From IMG/VR virus record IMGVR_UViG_3300021356_000143, positions 1-26,286 of that record: a stretch of DNA of 26,286 nucleotides; one strand, 5' to 3'. This DNA comes from a virus. Of the stretch, positions 12,146-22,045 are shown in pieces (within the stretch, counting starts at the first letter, position 1; the number at the start of each line of letters is the position of its first letter). The position numbers and the translations under genes are program-made. The notes beneath the pieces were generated by a model. It saw only the letters and a program-made list of their open reading frames with translations. It ran no database searches and was not told the origin of the DNA.

Positions 12146-15100
12146 TCACTCCAATAATTCAGGCGTTTCGGCAACAAGACCTTCTATCGTTAATTTCTGA
12201 GCAGATACTGGTGTGAACTCAGATGCCTTTCCTATGCCTGTGTTCACTGCATCTTTTACTTTTCCAAATTCTTGATTCACGGTATCATTGCTACTTATCT
12301 TACCTAATAATAGTTTAGATCTTAAGTCTTGGAAGTTCAAAGTGTCCACAAGGGCTAAAGATTTCTTGTCTTTCTTACTCATTCTCTTGTAAACTGAGCC
12401 CCAGGAGATAGTATTATTGTTTCTCTCAACAAACTCGTTACCGTCGTCTACAACTTCTCTAATCGCCCTAAACAACGCGCGAGTGGCAGGCTCTCTTCTG
12501 GGAAGAACCTCACTTCCTTGTTTGTAAGGCTTAACCTTTTCTCTAACTTTGTTGTCGTTGTACTTATAGTTAAAGGACTCTATGTATTTCTCACCCGTAG
12601 CGGTGTTCTCTACGGCGACTCCTGGCTCTTCATCAAGGATCAGAGAATCAAAGTTCTGCTTATACTCAGATGTTCTAGGAGTTATCTTAAATCTCAGAAC
12701 TCTGGTCTGATAATCAACTAGTTTTGATAAACCTATGGAAGATATGTAATCATTTCTGTCTGTAGGTATGACAACCACATACCAAGGTATTCTTCTAGGA
12801 ACTACAGGGAACTCTTCGGACTCACTGTTAGAGAAATTATCAAAAGTTATATCCTTGTATTCTATGTTAACTGATTTCTTTTTCTCAAGGTGATCTAAGA
12901 ATAAATCATTATGGTTTACATAGAAATTATAGAAAGGGTAAGTTTTTGTCTTTGCCCAAGACTCGATCTCTTCCGCGTCTGTCATCAACTCGTAGTCACA
13001 AGAGGTTAGTCTTATGACAGGGTTCCTTCGATCCAAATCTTGAAGTGTTTCTGGCTTCAACTTGAGGACATACTTGTCTGGTCTAGCGTCCTCTAGTGAA
13101 GCCTCCTCCTCTATCTTGGCTACAGCAGCGGTAGTGACAGTGAGTTTTATATCGAAAGTTTCTCCTAGGCTTGCAAACGAGGCTATAAGTTCCTCAAAAT
13201 CCATTACCTTGGACCTGTGAATCTGCGTGTCTAAGGGTAATACCGACTGAACTCCGTCTCTATAGATGAAGTTAACCTCATCAAAATCATTGATTGGAAT
13301 TGAGGAAGGAGTTCCATCACTTAAAGTAAGATTTATTGTATCAGTATCGTTTACTACAAGTTCTTCTATACTAAGATCAGTCTCCACTAGTGGTAACTTC
13401 TTCTCTAGATCGCTTGCTATAGTTTTCCATCTAAGAACCCTTTCTCTATTCTCACCCGTATAATCGTTAGGGTCTACGCTTTTAGAGTTTTGAAGAGTTT
13501 GATAAACATTATTTAAATCTGCATACGATCTAGTTGTAGTTTGAGATAGGTTACTATTTGAAGACTCAGTAACCATAGTTCTCAACTCCTCAATATCAAA
13601 AGTGTCTAGTTGATCTGTTATAATAAGTTCCTTAATGTGTTGTAGTATATCTCTTCGTATACTCTCCCCGTTGATACCTATCTTCTCATTTACGAGGTTT
13701 CTACTGGACCTACTTAAACTTCTTTGTATATTGTCCAAAGTTAGATCTTGGAATATGGCCTCGCTGTAGTCTTCCTCAATCTCATCTTCGTAGAATCTTC
13801 TAATCAACTCTATCCTGTAGTCTATTACTTCGTTAAATATGTTTGGGAAGTAAGTTGTTCTAAAAGGTATAAAAGGAACATTAACTCTTTGTCTATACCT
13901 CTTATTAGCGAGCACTGGATCGAACAATACTTCGCTTCTCCTTCTAGACTTCAAGTGATTGTCGTAGTTCAGTATCGCGGTTGAAGTGTAACCTCTACTT
14001 TGCCTACTGGGGAGTCTAAATCTGCGGAAATTATTCCGCCTTGAGAGGAAGTTTATAATACTCTGTGTAAGAGAGTTACCATTACCTCCTGAGGGTAATT
14101 CTCCAGTAGAAGGACCACACTGACGCTCCTCAGGGAACGCTGCGTTAGGAGGAGATGCTACCCCTTGAGCGCCACCACCCTCGCTGGGGTTCACATAGAG
14201 AGTGAATGTTTTCTGGGGCGTGCTTGCGTTGCCTACTGTAAGACTACCGTAGGCCCTTATACCAGGAGGACTGGATTGATTATATGCGTTAGGGCTTATA
14301 TTCTCTAATTGAACCAACCACTCTGAATTGTCAGAGGTTATAGGTGTCGATGCTGTTTGATTCCACTGCCCTGGACTTTGTGAGGCTGGGCTTAACTGAA
14401 CTGAGTTCATCTCTGTCCTGTTCCCCTGCTGATCATAAGCAATTACTTTAACCTGAGAAGTTAGTTCTGGGAAGCATACATCCCAGTACCTAGGAGGTGT
14501 TTCCCATGTAGTTAGTGGAATGGTCATTTCTAGTTCACCATACCCAAAAGGTTGACCCCACTCAAATAACAAAACATCCGCTACAGGACTTTCTATGGGC
14601 TGAGTCTGCCATACTTGAAGTGATACTATCTCAGCCTCATTGTTTTGAGAAAAACCGCATCCATCAGGAATACCTAGGCTTACACACTCATTGAAAGAGT
14701 TGCATGTTACAAAATCAGAAGGATCAAAGAATATACTAACTGATGCTTGAACAGGAGGGTTTCCGCAAGTCTTGGTATAAGTTACTGCTAATTCCTTAGT
14801 GGTCCCGCCCTCAATTAGACTTTGTATAGGTATGGAGATAACACCGTCCTGCTGACCTATAGATGCACCTTCAACTCCAAAGACTTCCTTATCGTAATTA
14901 TTCTGTCCCGTAAAGGCAGCAGGGAGAGTAAAAGGCTCTAGGACAAGGAATTGGTCTTGTGGGCAGTAGGTGTAGTCTCCAGGCTGATTGTTGTTGTAGG
15001 CGTCATTGTAGCCCCCGTATGCGTCAAGTAGAACACCCTCTAATATCTCGGGGGCTCCAGGGGCTCCTGCCCCACCACCTCCAGGTGGATCGTAACCGCT

Positions 15101-15970
15101 ACAGCAAGGATTCTTTACATCACCCTCGCAAGAATCTTTTGAAGGATATCCTTGATCACAAAGGGAATTGTCTGCTAAAGTGTTTACTATGTAAGTTGTT
15201 CCTACACACTCACCCAAGTCTTCGTTACAATCCCACCTCTCACATCTTGTACACCAAGAAACACAATCTTTTGCTCCGTAAATTGTCCTTCCTCCAAAAG
15301 GAATTCCTTGACAACTTGTATTAGGGCACTCGTTATTAGGTAAAAATGAAGACTCTATTTTAGTATACTCGACTTCTCCATTCTCACACCAGTAAATGTC
15401 ACAAACTTCAACCACCTCTGGGTCTTCGCAGCAACCTAGATTAGCCTGATTACATAATTGCTTTGTCCTGTATGCCAAACTACCTGTTGGAGCAGTTACG
15501 GTATTAGGAGCGTCATCTGGAAGTAGTAAGTTATATGATTTATCTACTTCACCAGTGCATCCGCTTTTAGGACATATTTGTAATGGATCCGCACAGTATA
15601 CATAAGTTAAATCTATACAGCAGTCTAAAGATCCTGCACTATCAGCAGGTACATACTGTGTACCACCTATTTCAAAAGAAGTAGGGCAAGGATCACTACA
15701 GTCTGCCATAAGACCATTAGTGACTAATAACTCCTTATCAAAATCATCAAACCTTATGCCAGGATCCACAGAGCACTCCGCTCCTGTGTAATCACAGTAG
15801 GCGTAATAACATCTTCCTTCACAATCGTCCTCTTCTTCATCATCACATATTCCATTGTTATTAACATCTATGCAACCGCCGTCAGGGTCTGTTCCTCCAC
15901 CTCCGTCAGGTGGAGGAGGCCCCGTCACTATTTGAGTTGCTCTTAATATGCATGAATACAGAAGTCCCAT
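12146..15970 (-). CDS. Very large virion protein with a cysteine-rich N-terminal region
   Basis: A 1274-aa protein I cannot assign to a named family. Residues 1-34 include a Pro/Gly linker (GPPPPDGGGG). Residues 35-46, DVNNNGICDDEE, match the EF-hand/thrombospondin-3-like calcium loop. Residues 1-290 hold 30 cysteines with three CC pairs, and a Gly/Pro/Ala linker follows (about 294-306). Residues about 310-620 look like beta-sandwich repeats. The C-terminal half, from about 640, changes character to a charged helical/beta body rich in Arg, Glu and Ser. It lies 6 nt after the 845-aa gene and 3 nt before the PAAR-like gene, within the baseplate/fibre series. A structural, baseplate-associated role is inferred from context. 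The start has AGGTAG at about 10 nt. Confidence 0.85.
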   Translation of the reverse strand: MGLLYSCILRATQIVTGPPPPDGGGGTDPDGGCIDVNNNGICDDEEEDDCEGRCYYAYCDYTGAECSVDPGIRFDDFDKELLVTNGLMADCSDPCPTSFEIGGTQYVPADSAGSLDCCIDLTYVYCADPLQICPKSGCTGEVDKSYNLLLPDDAPNTVTAPTGSLAYRTKQLCNQANLGCCEDPEVVEVCDIYWCENGEVEYTKIESSFLPNNECPNTSCQGIPFGGRTIYGAKDCVSWCTRCERWDCNEDLGECVGTTYIVNTLADNSLCDQGYPSKDSCEGDVKNPCCSGYDPPGGGGAGAPGAPEILEGVLLDAYGGYNDAYNNNQPGDYTYCPQDQFLVLEPFTLPAAFTGQNNYDKEVFGVEGASIGQQDGVISIPIQSLIEGGTTKELAVTYTKTCGNPPVQASVSIFFDPSDFVTCNSFNECVSLGIPDGCGFSQNNEAEIVSLQVWQTQPIESPVADVLLFEWGQPFGYGELEMTIPLTTWETPPRYWDVCFPELTSQVKVIAYDQQGNRTEMNSVQLSPASQSPGQWNQTASTPITSDNSEWLVQLENISPNAYNQSSPPGIRAYGSLTVGNASTPQKTFTLYVNPSEGGGAQGVASPPNAAFPEERQCGPSTGELPSGGNGNSLTQSIINFLSRRNNFRRFRLPSRQSRGYTSTAILNYDNHLKSRRRSEVLFDPVLANKRYRQRVNVPFIPFRTTYFPNIFNEVIDYRIELIRRFYEDEIEEDYSEAIFQDLTLDNIQRSLSRSSRNLVNEKIGINGESIRRDILQHIKELIITDQLDTFDIEELRTMVTESSNSNLSQTTTRSYADLNNVYQTLQNSKSVDPNDYTGENRERVLRWKTIASDLEKKLPLVETDLSIEELVVNDTDTINLTLSDGTPSSIPINDFDEVNFIYRDGVQSVLPLDTQIHRSKVMDFEELIASFASLGETFDIKLTVTTAAVAKIEEEASLEDARPDKYVLKLKPETLQDLDRRNPVIRLTSCDYELMTDAEEIESWAKTKTYPFYNFYVNHNDLFLDHLEKKKSVNIEYKDITFDNFSNSESEEFPVVPRRIPWYVVVIPTDRNDYISSIGLSKLVDYQTRVLRFKITPRTSEYKQNFDSLILDEEPGVAVENTATGEKYIESFNYKYNDNKVREKVKPYKQGSEVLPRREPATRALFRAIREVVDDGNEFVERNNNTISWGSVYKRMSKKDKKSLALVDTLNFQDLRSKLLLGKISSNDTVNQEFGKVKDAVNTGIGKASEFTPVSAQKLTIEGLVAETPELLE

Positions 15971-15976
15971 TTTTCA

Positions 15977-18514
15977 TCAACTACCTAATGTCATAGTGCT
16001 TGTGCCATTAACAGTTCCCGTGCTTTGTGAGTTGATGTAACCAGCGTCTTGCCTGTATCCTGTAACAGTGAAACTTACAGTTGGGTAGTTAACCCACATT
16101 CCACCGAAAGAAGGACCTATATCTCGCACATTATTATGTGTGTGATTACCGCCTTCTATAACAGGTTTTGCATACTGAGAAGATGACCCTATGAAGTCGG
16201 TAATTATTCTAGAAGATACGAAACAGTAATTATAAGCGGGTCGATTTCTTATATTATACACAAAGTCGTCGTCAGTGGCTAGTGGTTTACAGAAAACCTG
16301 ATACCCTTGTCTAGGAGCAACAGGACCTGTATGTACAAATATGGTAAACCTATCGTGTTCTTTTTCAACAGTTACGCCACCGTAGTTTACCCCCAACATC
16401 CACTCTGGAGCGCCTCCGTTTTCTTCGGCACCTATGCCATTAGTTAACGAACAACTTATTAAAGATACATTAACATCGTAATCCTCGTAACCATCGGTAA
16501 GGCCATTAAGATATATTGTTTTCTTTACAAAGACTGAGCCGTTTTGAGCGATTACTCTCCAGCCCGGATTATTTCCGTGATAGAAACTTCCTCTAGCACG
16601 ATATCTTCCCTCAGGAGTGCCTGTCAAAGCGGTGATAGGTTCTGATTCACCTGTATTAGTATTCACCATTTGTATGTCTGTTAGTTCTTCATTGATGCTA
16701 ATTGGAGCGTTAGCACCAGAATTATAGCCCCACATTTGAGATGAGTGAAGTCTATCATTTCTATACAAACCAGGTTGATCTAGGCTTCCAAAGTAGTCAG
16801 TGTTGATATCCCATCCTGCGTGATAAGGTATTTGTGTTGCCGTAGACAAAACATGTTTTTTAGTTTTTAGGAAATTAAGAACCTCAGAATCACTAGTCCA
16901 ATCTACATCATTCTTATACTCTCCATAGGCTTTCTCAAGCATTAGAATGGCACCTTCTACGCCGTATCGGGTTCCTCCGTACACCATCCCTCTAGCCAAG
17001 GGCTTACTTTCTAGAGGAGCGGTGTTGAACTGCTCTTGTACAAAGTCTCTGACCTTGAACAAACCATCCTCCAGTTCTTGCTTACCTACAGCAGGATTAG
17101 CCAGAGAAAGAGGAGGGTTAGCAGCAGCGACACCTGCACGCTCGTTGTATGAGAGTTCAGTGGTTCTCATGAAAGGTCTAATATCGAAGAGATCGTTTGT
17201 TACGATCACAGGCTGACCTCTTCTGGAAATAACATATGCGACTGGTAGAATAGACTGTCCTACTAACGCTAAGTTGTTACTCTCTAAATTCTCCTCAAGA
17301 AGAGGAGTTAAGTTCATAAGATCATCTGGTGATGGGATGTTAGCGAACTCTCCATTAAGACCTATCTCGGTCTGTAGTTGATCTCCCATTGTGGAGTTCA
17401 TTTGGAAAGCACCATCATCATCAGCGTAAGTGTTTTCTGATATAAAGTGGTTGGTAGCAGTAGAAGATCCGTTGATATAAGTGCTGCTATCAAAGAATCC
17501 ACTATCGCTAGTGGTGTAGTTTGAGTAAGCACCAGTTCCAAGGTTCAAAGCAATAACGCCAGCGCCTTTTAGTATACCTAGTTGAGGTGCTGTAATCTTT
17601 TGTGGTGTACCTGTGCTAGAAGGTTTTACTATGGAAGTTGTTCTAGCATCAACGGGGTGAGAGTAAATGAATACTAAGTCTATTCTTACGGCAGGAGAAA
17701 ACTCAGTGTTGTTAGCAAAGGCAAACTCAGTATCATCGAAGGCAGGGACCTCTACGGATAGAACCTCCTGAACATCTACTACCGCAGTTCTAGCAACCCC
17801 TCCCCAAAGTCTAGTAAACTCGACAGCCTCTTGCTGTAAGTCGTTAAAGAAGAGTGTTCCTGTGTTAAGACCCTCAGGTCTCCAGGCTGCACCTTTGATC
17901 TTAGGAAGCCCGTAAATACCTTGACCTCCAGGGTTCACACTAGTCTCAATACCGCTTCTATACTCAAGGCTGTTTGGATCACCTTCTGGCTCTGAATTGT
18001 GGTGCTGCAAGAAGGTGTATAGACCGTTATCGTTAATTGCATCTAGTACAGTTATGCCTGCTAGTTTCTTCATCTGCTCTACAGATAAAGTGAACTTTCT
18101 CTTCTCTCTATTTCCTAAGGTAGCGTAACCACTTCTAGTCTGATTTGCTCCTACAAAAGTCTGAACATCATTACGAAGAAGATATTCAAAGTTGTTAAGA
18201 CCTTTCTCGTAAGCATCGTTGATCCTAGCACTGTACCTTCCTGGGTTAACATAAACTGTTCTGTCCGTTCCATTTACGAAAGGTCTTAGTTCTGCTAGGT
18301 CACTTCTTCCAATACCAGAAACGCTAAGGTTGTTTGCAATCTGATCTCTAAGGAATAGAATATTCTCCTCTAGTTGCTTGAGTGGAATGTTGTCTACTTC
18401 CCAATAGTAAGGGTCGTTACTCTTGAACATTCTCACTGGTTCTGTAAACTTGTGAGAACTTTCTACATACTGTTCAGAGGCAGAATTGAAAAGTGAATCG
18501 TTAAGATCAGCCAT
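15977..18514 (-). CDS. Large baseplate/fibre-type structural protein
   Basis: An 845-aa protein. The N-terminus carries DPYYWEVDNIPLKQLEENIL (residues 34-53), a motif shared with the 1172-aa neighbour (FYSWEQDNIPLYDLEERTDY) and, to my knowledge, typical of virion proteins of T4-like marine phages, probably a baseplate attachment module. VYVNPGRYSARINDAYEKG follows. The long middle is beta-rich with Asn/Gly/Ser/Thr. The C-terminal 100 residues include GGNHTHNN and a Thr/Ser/Gly-rich end (VNGTSTMTLGS), as seen in trimeric fibre or collar proteins. ATG 18514 follows AGGAG at 5-nt spacing. It is likely a baseplate wedge or fibre-connector protein, but which T4 part it replaces cannot be told from sequence alone. 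Confidence 0.88.
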   Translation of the reverse strand: MADLNDSLFNSASEQYVESSHKFTEPVRMFKSNDPYYWEVDNIPLKQLEENILFLRDQIANNLSVSGIGRSDLAELRPFVNGTDRTVYVNPGRYSARINDAYEKGLNNFEYLLRNDVQTFVGANQTRSGYATLGNREKRKFTLSVEQMKKLAGITVLDAINDNGLYTFLQHHNSEPEGDPNSLEYRSGIETSVNPGGQGIYGLPKIKGAAWRPEGLNTGTLFFNDLQQEAVEFTRLWGGVARTAVVDVQEVLSVEVPAFDDTEFAFANNTEFSPAVRIDLVFIYSHPVDARTTSIVKPSSTGTPQKITAPQLGILKGAGVIALNLGTGAYSNYTTSDSGFFDSSTYINGSSTATNHFISENTYADDDGAFQMNSTMGDQLQTEIGLNGEFANIPSPDDLMNLTPLLEENLESNNLALVGQSILPVAYVISRRGQPVIVTNDLFDIRPFMRTTELSYNERAGVAAANPPLSLANPAVGKQELEDGLFKVRDFVQEQFNTAPLESKPLARGMVYGGTRYGVEGAILMLEKAYGEYKNDVDWTSDSEVLNFLKTKKHVLSTATQIPYHAGWDINTDYFGSLDQPGLYRNDRLHSSQMWGYNSGANAPISINEELTDIQMVNTNTGESEPITALTGTPEGRYRARGSFYHGNNPGWRVIAQNGSVFVKKTIYLNGLTDGYEDYDVNVSLISCSLTNGIGAEENGGAPEWMLGVNYGGVTVEKEHDRFTIFVHTGPVAPRQGYQVFCKPLATDDDFVYNIRNRPAYNYCFVSSRIITDFIGSSSQYAKPVIEGGNHTHNNVRDIGPSFGGMWVNYPTVSFTVTGYRQDAGYINSQSTGTVNGTSTMTLGS

Positions 18515-18525
18515 GATGTCTCCTA

Positions 18526-21500
18526 TTAAATATCCTTATTGAAATCAAATATATTGTGCATCTTGAATCCTGCTCCGAACCCTGATGTCGCCAAACTAGC
18601 CGAGCCACCTTCTTCTGTTGTGGCCCTGTAAATATTTACAAGTTTAGGTCTACCTAGTATAGGTATAGATGCGTTTTTAGCGTTAGAGAATGTATTAGAT
18701 GCTGAATCGTCCAGCAATATATTATATCTCTCTGGGGTACAGAATCTTGCGGGGTGGTAATACCCTGATGGAATGAACCCAGAAACAATAACACCAGAGC
18801 CATCTATTTCATAAGCAGAAGGAGTTACTGAATGAAGCCCAAATGCGAAGGAATCCATAGCCCCTGATGTAGCCGAACAAGGACCAGATAGGAAGTATCC
18901 TTGTGCAAGAGTTTGGAAAGGTCTGTTGTCATAAGATGAGGGGTCTGCCCCTGAGTAAGACAATGATTTTGATACGGGATCGACTTCCATGTAAAGTCTG
19001 AAGATACCCCAGTTCTCATAGTTTGCACTAGTTCCGAATCCTAGACTGTTATCAGAACCAAACCTTTTTCTAGACCATGATTGGAAGTATTCGTTCTCAA
19101 GCGTGTTCTCCACAGACGATAGAGAACTACATGACGAACATCCTAGACCAAAGAAATCTAATATGGCTAGATTACCTAGAGGCATGTCCTCATAGTAACC
19201 CAACCCACTTACAGCATCCAGCCCTGCGAGATCAGGGTAACTTCCTGTGTTAGGGGTAAAGTTTCTCCACTGTGGAAGGTTCTTTACAAACCTTTGACCA
19301 CTGACATAAGGATCGTCGTTGAAAGCAGTATACGCTGCATCAGAGCAGTCGTAGGAACTACCATCATAATAAACTCCCCTAGGTCCATAATGACCAGCCT
19401 GAGAAGGATACAGCCCAGATACACTTAGATGAGACGAGTGTAGTGTTGAACCTCCCGCTATCGACCAAACTCTTAGGTCATTACATCCTCCAGCCTGTTC
19501 AAGGTAGGGATCCAAGAAGATACCGTCTGCAACTACAGGTCCTGGCATGAAGTTTACATTATCAACATTCACGGTGCTATTGTTAGTAGCCTTTACACAA
19601 ATGCCTCCATTAGAATAATTTCTCCAGTCTTCTATAGACATTGATACAGGGTCTCTTTCGAGATAACTGAAATGGACACCATTATCTAAAGGAGTTGTCG
19701 TAAATCTCCTTGGAGGAGTATTGTACCAGTAAAACACACTACCTGCTCCACCATGACCTCTAGAAGCCTGCCTATCTGGAGTTCCTATTCCTGTGTGTGG
19801 AAGGAATGTAAAGGATCCTGCACTGAAGTATTGATGATTATCCCCATAACCCCTCGAATCAATAGCAGAGAACACAGGGTCAGACGCTAAAGTTCCAGAC
19901 CAGCACGCCTCAAAGGACCCGAGGTCCTTCATGTCTATAGTGGAGTTATTGTTTGCAACCAAGCACCCTCCAATTCCATTAACATACACTGAAGTATGGT
20001 TCTCTGGCTTGTTTAGTTTGTATCCACTAACATCTAAAGTACCCTTACCAGTTAGAAGATGAGGAGTGATAGAAAGAGTGGAGTTATCATCACAGACTAT
20101 GGCCGCATCCATGTCAGTAATTGAAGTAGGTCCTGAGATGTTTATGGTGGAATTTCCAGTAAGGTGTATGTTAGAACCTACATTGTCTGCATTATATTCA
20201 TGAATAATGGTGGCACCGTTCTCATGGCCTCTAAGAACACAGGAAGATGACCTCTGTAGAAGCAAATGTTTTCCTCTAGCAGGGAAAACATTTGCATCAG
20301 ATCTTGTAGAGAAGGCACTGATAAGTTCAGCATCACTGTTAATTAATTCTACACCTGCTAAAGGACTATCATCTATACTATTGTTTCCAAAGGCAAACAA
20401 TAAACTAAACTCCCCATGCTTGTCAGGCATTTCATCAGCGTATTCAGGCTTGATCAGTGACTCTCTCGCTACAATATGCTGACCATTGTTTGAGTAAAAG
20501 TTTTTTGATAATTTATAAGCCTGACCGTTGATTGTCGCGTCTGGGAATGTAGTTGGGAGAACTAGTTGTTTGTTATACAGCAGCGTAGATCCATTGAGTC
20601 TTAGACCTTCCTTCGTGTGAGCATGTGCAATGATGTTATCAGTCTCTAATGTGGACTCATAAAGATCATAACCTCTTGTGTTATTGTATGCATCTAAGAA
20701 TCCTAATACAGATAGAGTTGAATTTGTTAAGTGATATGCTGTATCACAATGGTTTACATTAACCACAGACCCCGTTGATTGAGCAGCATTTACAGCCTCC
20801 CCTCCTTTTAGGATCGAGTTGGTTAATTTAATGCCGTATTTTTGCATACCTACGCATATCATACTATCAGTTGATTGGGCGTAAGTATCCTGTCCAAAGT
20901 TTATAACGGAGTTGTATGCTAAGATTCCGTAATCGTCTGCAACGCCCCTGTTATCAATATCGTAGTTTCTTGCTGAGAAGAATCTTCTGTTAAGAGTTAC
21001 ATCAGAGTTGTTAACTCTTAAACCAGCAACACCTGCGCGAGCGACACCACAGTTCTCAACAACAAGACCTTCACAAGAGTTGATATCAATACCGTAGTCG
21101 TTTAAGATCTCATAAGTTCCTGCGGTTCCACTTGCAGCGTTTACAAGGAAGCCTCTAATGTAAATAGGACCGTCACAATTACTAACCTTTATTCCAGATA
21201 TTCTATTACCTGTATAAATACCTATTAGATTATCAGACGATGCAAGGGTTGTTCTACCTGCATCCTCCGTAACTAAAGTTCCTTCTGGATATTGCGCTGA
21301 AGTGTCCGTTGTCGTATCATTAAATGGAGAGGTTCCTATGGTAACATCAGCGGCTGTAAATTGTGCTAGAGAAACAGTTGTCGTTAATTTATAAGTTCCA
21401 TCTCCTAGGCAAACATTAGTGTAAGGAGTCAGTTCTGTGTTATTAAACTCTGCGGCGTGCATAGACATGCCTGTATCAGAGTAGTAAAGGGACGAGGTAT

Positions 21501-22044
21501 TAGAACTTAGTAAAAGACAAGAAGTATCTCTTACCTGTGTGGCAAAGTTACCTGCTGCGTAAGTAGATCTAAGAGTACAGTTGCCTTTAGTTCCTGGACT
21601 CCCTACTACATCTCCAGACTCATAAAGAGTTCCATGGACTCTGTTAATAATCTCTAGAACACCGTTACCTACGCATTTAATGTTATCTAATTTTATATCA
21701 CCTAAATCTCCACTTACAGCAACTTCTATGAGAGTAGGGAACCTAATGATTTCAGGAAGAGCATCTATAGCATCATCGATGGTTGTGAATACATTAGTAG
21801 ATGCATCCAAATGTGTAGGGATATCAGAAGATACCGCAAGGACCAAGCCAGGAATTGATGATGTAGGCCACCCTAACTTCTCCCAAAGGTAGTCAGTTCT
21901 TTCTTCTAAATCATATAGTGGGATGTTATCCTGCTCCCATGAGTAGAAAGATGAACTATCAAACTTTGTTACAAAAGGGTTCCAGTAATCATATAGGTAA
22001 GCACCAGAACTTACAGAATAGAGATCGTCTGAGTAGAAAGCCAT
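18526..22044 (-). CDS. Large beta-helix tail fibre/tailspike-like protein
   Basis: A 1172-aa protein. Residues 33-58 contain the YSWEQDNIPLYDLEERTDYL attachment motif also found in the 845-aa protein. Residues about 75-700 show the repeating short-strand pattern of a right-handed parallel beta-helix, with runs such as GIKVSNCDGPIYIRGFLV, GLVVENCGVARAGVAGLRVN and YGIKLTNSILKGGEAVN, each roughly one rung long and often with an N-S/N-T turn. This architecture is typical of tailspikes and fibre stalks that touch or degrade surface glycans; no catalytic acids can be named from sequence. The C-terminal third is aromatic- and Gly/Ser-rich. Its start is 1 nt past the preceding stop, and it lacks a strong ribosome-binding site, suggesting coupling. 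Confidence 0.87.
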   Translation of the reverse strand: MAFYSDDLYSVSSGAYLYDYWNPFVTKFDSSSFYSWEQDNIPLYDLEERTDYLWEKLGWPTSSIPGLVLAVSSDIPTHLDASTNVFTTIDDAIDALPEIIRFPTLIEVAVSGDLGDIKLDNIKCVGNGVLEIINRVHGTLYESGDVVGSPGTKGNCTLRSTYAAGNFATQVRDTSCLLLSSNTSSLYYSDTGMSMHAAEFNNTELTPYTNVCLGDGTYKLTTTVSLAQFTAADVTIGTSPFNDTTTDTSAQYPEGTLVTEDAGRTTLASSDNLIGIYTGNRISGIKVSNCDGPIYIRGFLVNAASGTAGTYEILNDYGIDINSCEGLVVENCGVARAGVAGLRVNNSDVTLNRRFFSARNYDIDNRGVADDYGILAYNSVINFGQDTYAQSTDSMICVGMQKYGIKLTNSILKGGEAVNAAQSTGSVVNVNHCDTAYHLTNSTLSVLGFLDAYNNTRGYDLYESTLETDNIIAHAHTKEGLRLNGSTLLYNKQLVLPTTFPDATINGQAYKLSKNFYSNNGQHIVARESLIKPEYADEMPDKHGEFSLLFAFGNNSIDDSPLAGVELINSDAELISAFSTRSDANVFPARGKHLLLQRSSSCVLRGHENGATIIHEYNADNVGSNIHLTGNSTINISGPTSITDMDAAIVCDDNSTLSITPHLLTGKGTLDVSGYKLNKPENHTSVYVNGIGGCLVANNNSTIDMKDLGSFEACWSGTLASDPVFSAIDSRGYGDNHQYFSAGSFTFLPHTGIGTPDRQASRGHGGAGSVFYWYNTPPRRFTTTPLDNGVHFSYLERDPVSMSIEDWRNYSNGGICVKATNNSTVNVDNVNFMPGPVVADGIFLDPYLEQAGGCNDLRVWSIAGGSTLHSSHLSVSGLYPSQAGHYGPRGVYYDGSSYDCSDAAYTAFNDDPYVSGQRFVKNLPQWRNFTPNTGSYPDLAGLDAVSGLGYYEDMPLGNLAILDFFGLGCSSCSSLSSVENTLENEYFQSWSRKRFGSDNSLGFGTSANYENWGIFRLYMEVDPVSKSLSYSGADPSSYDNRPFQTLAQGYFLSGPCSATSGAMDSFAFGLHSVTPSAYEIDGSGVIVSGFIPSGYYHPARFCTPERYNILLDDSASNTFSNAKNASIPILGRPKLVNIYRATTEEGGSASLATSGFGAGFKMHNIFDFNKDI

Positions 22045-22045
22045 T

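Noticed and set aside
18526-22044. Possible DNA repeats in the 1172-aa gene
   Set aside because: The periodicity is at protein level (beta-helix rungs) with varied codons; there are no direct DNA repeats or CRISPR-like spacing.
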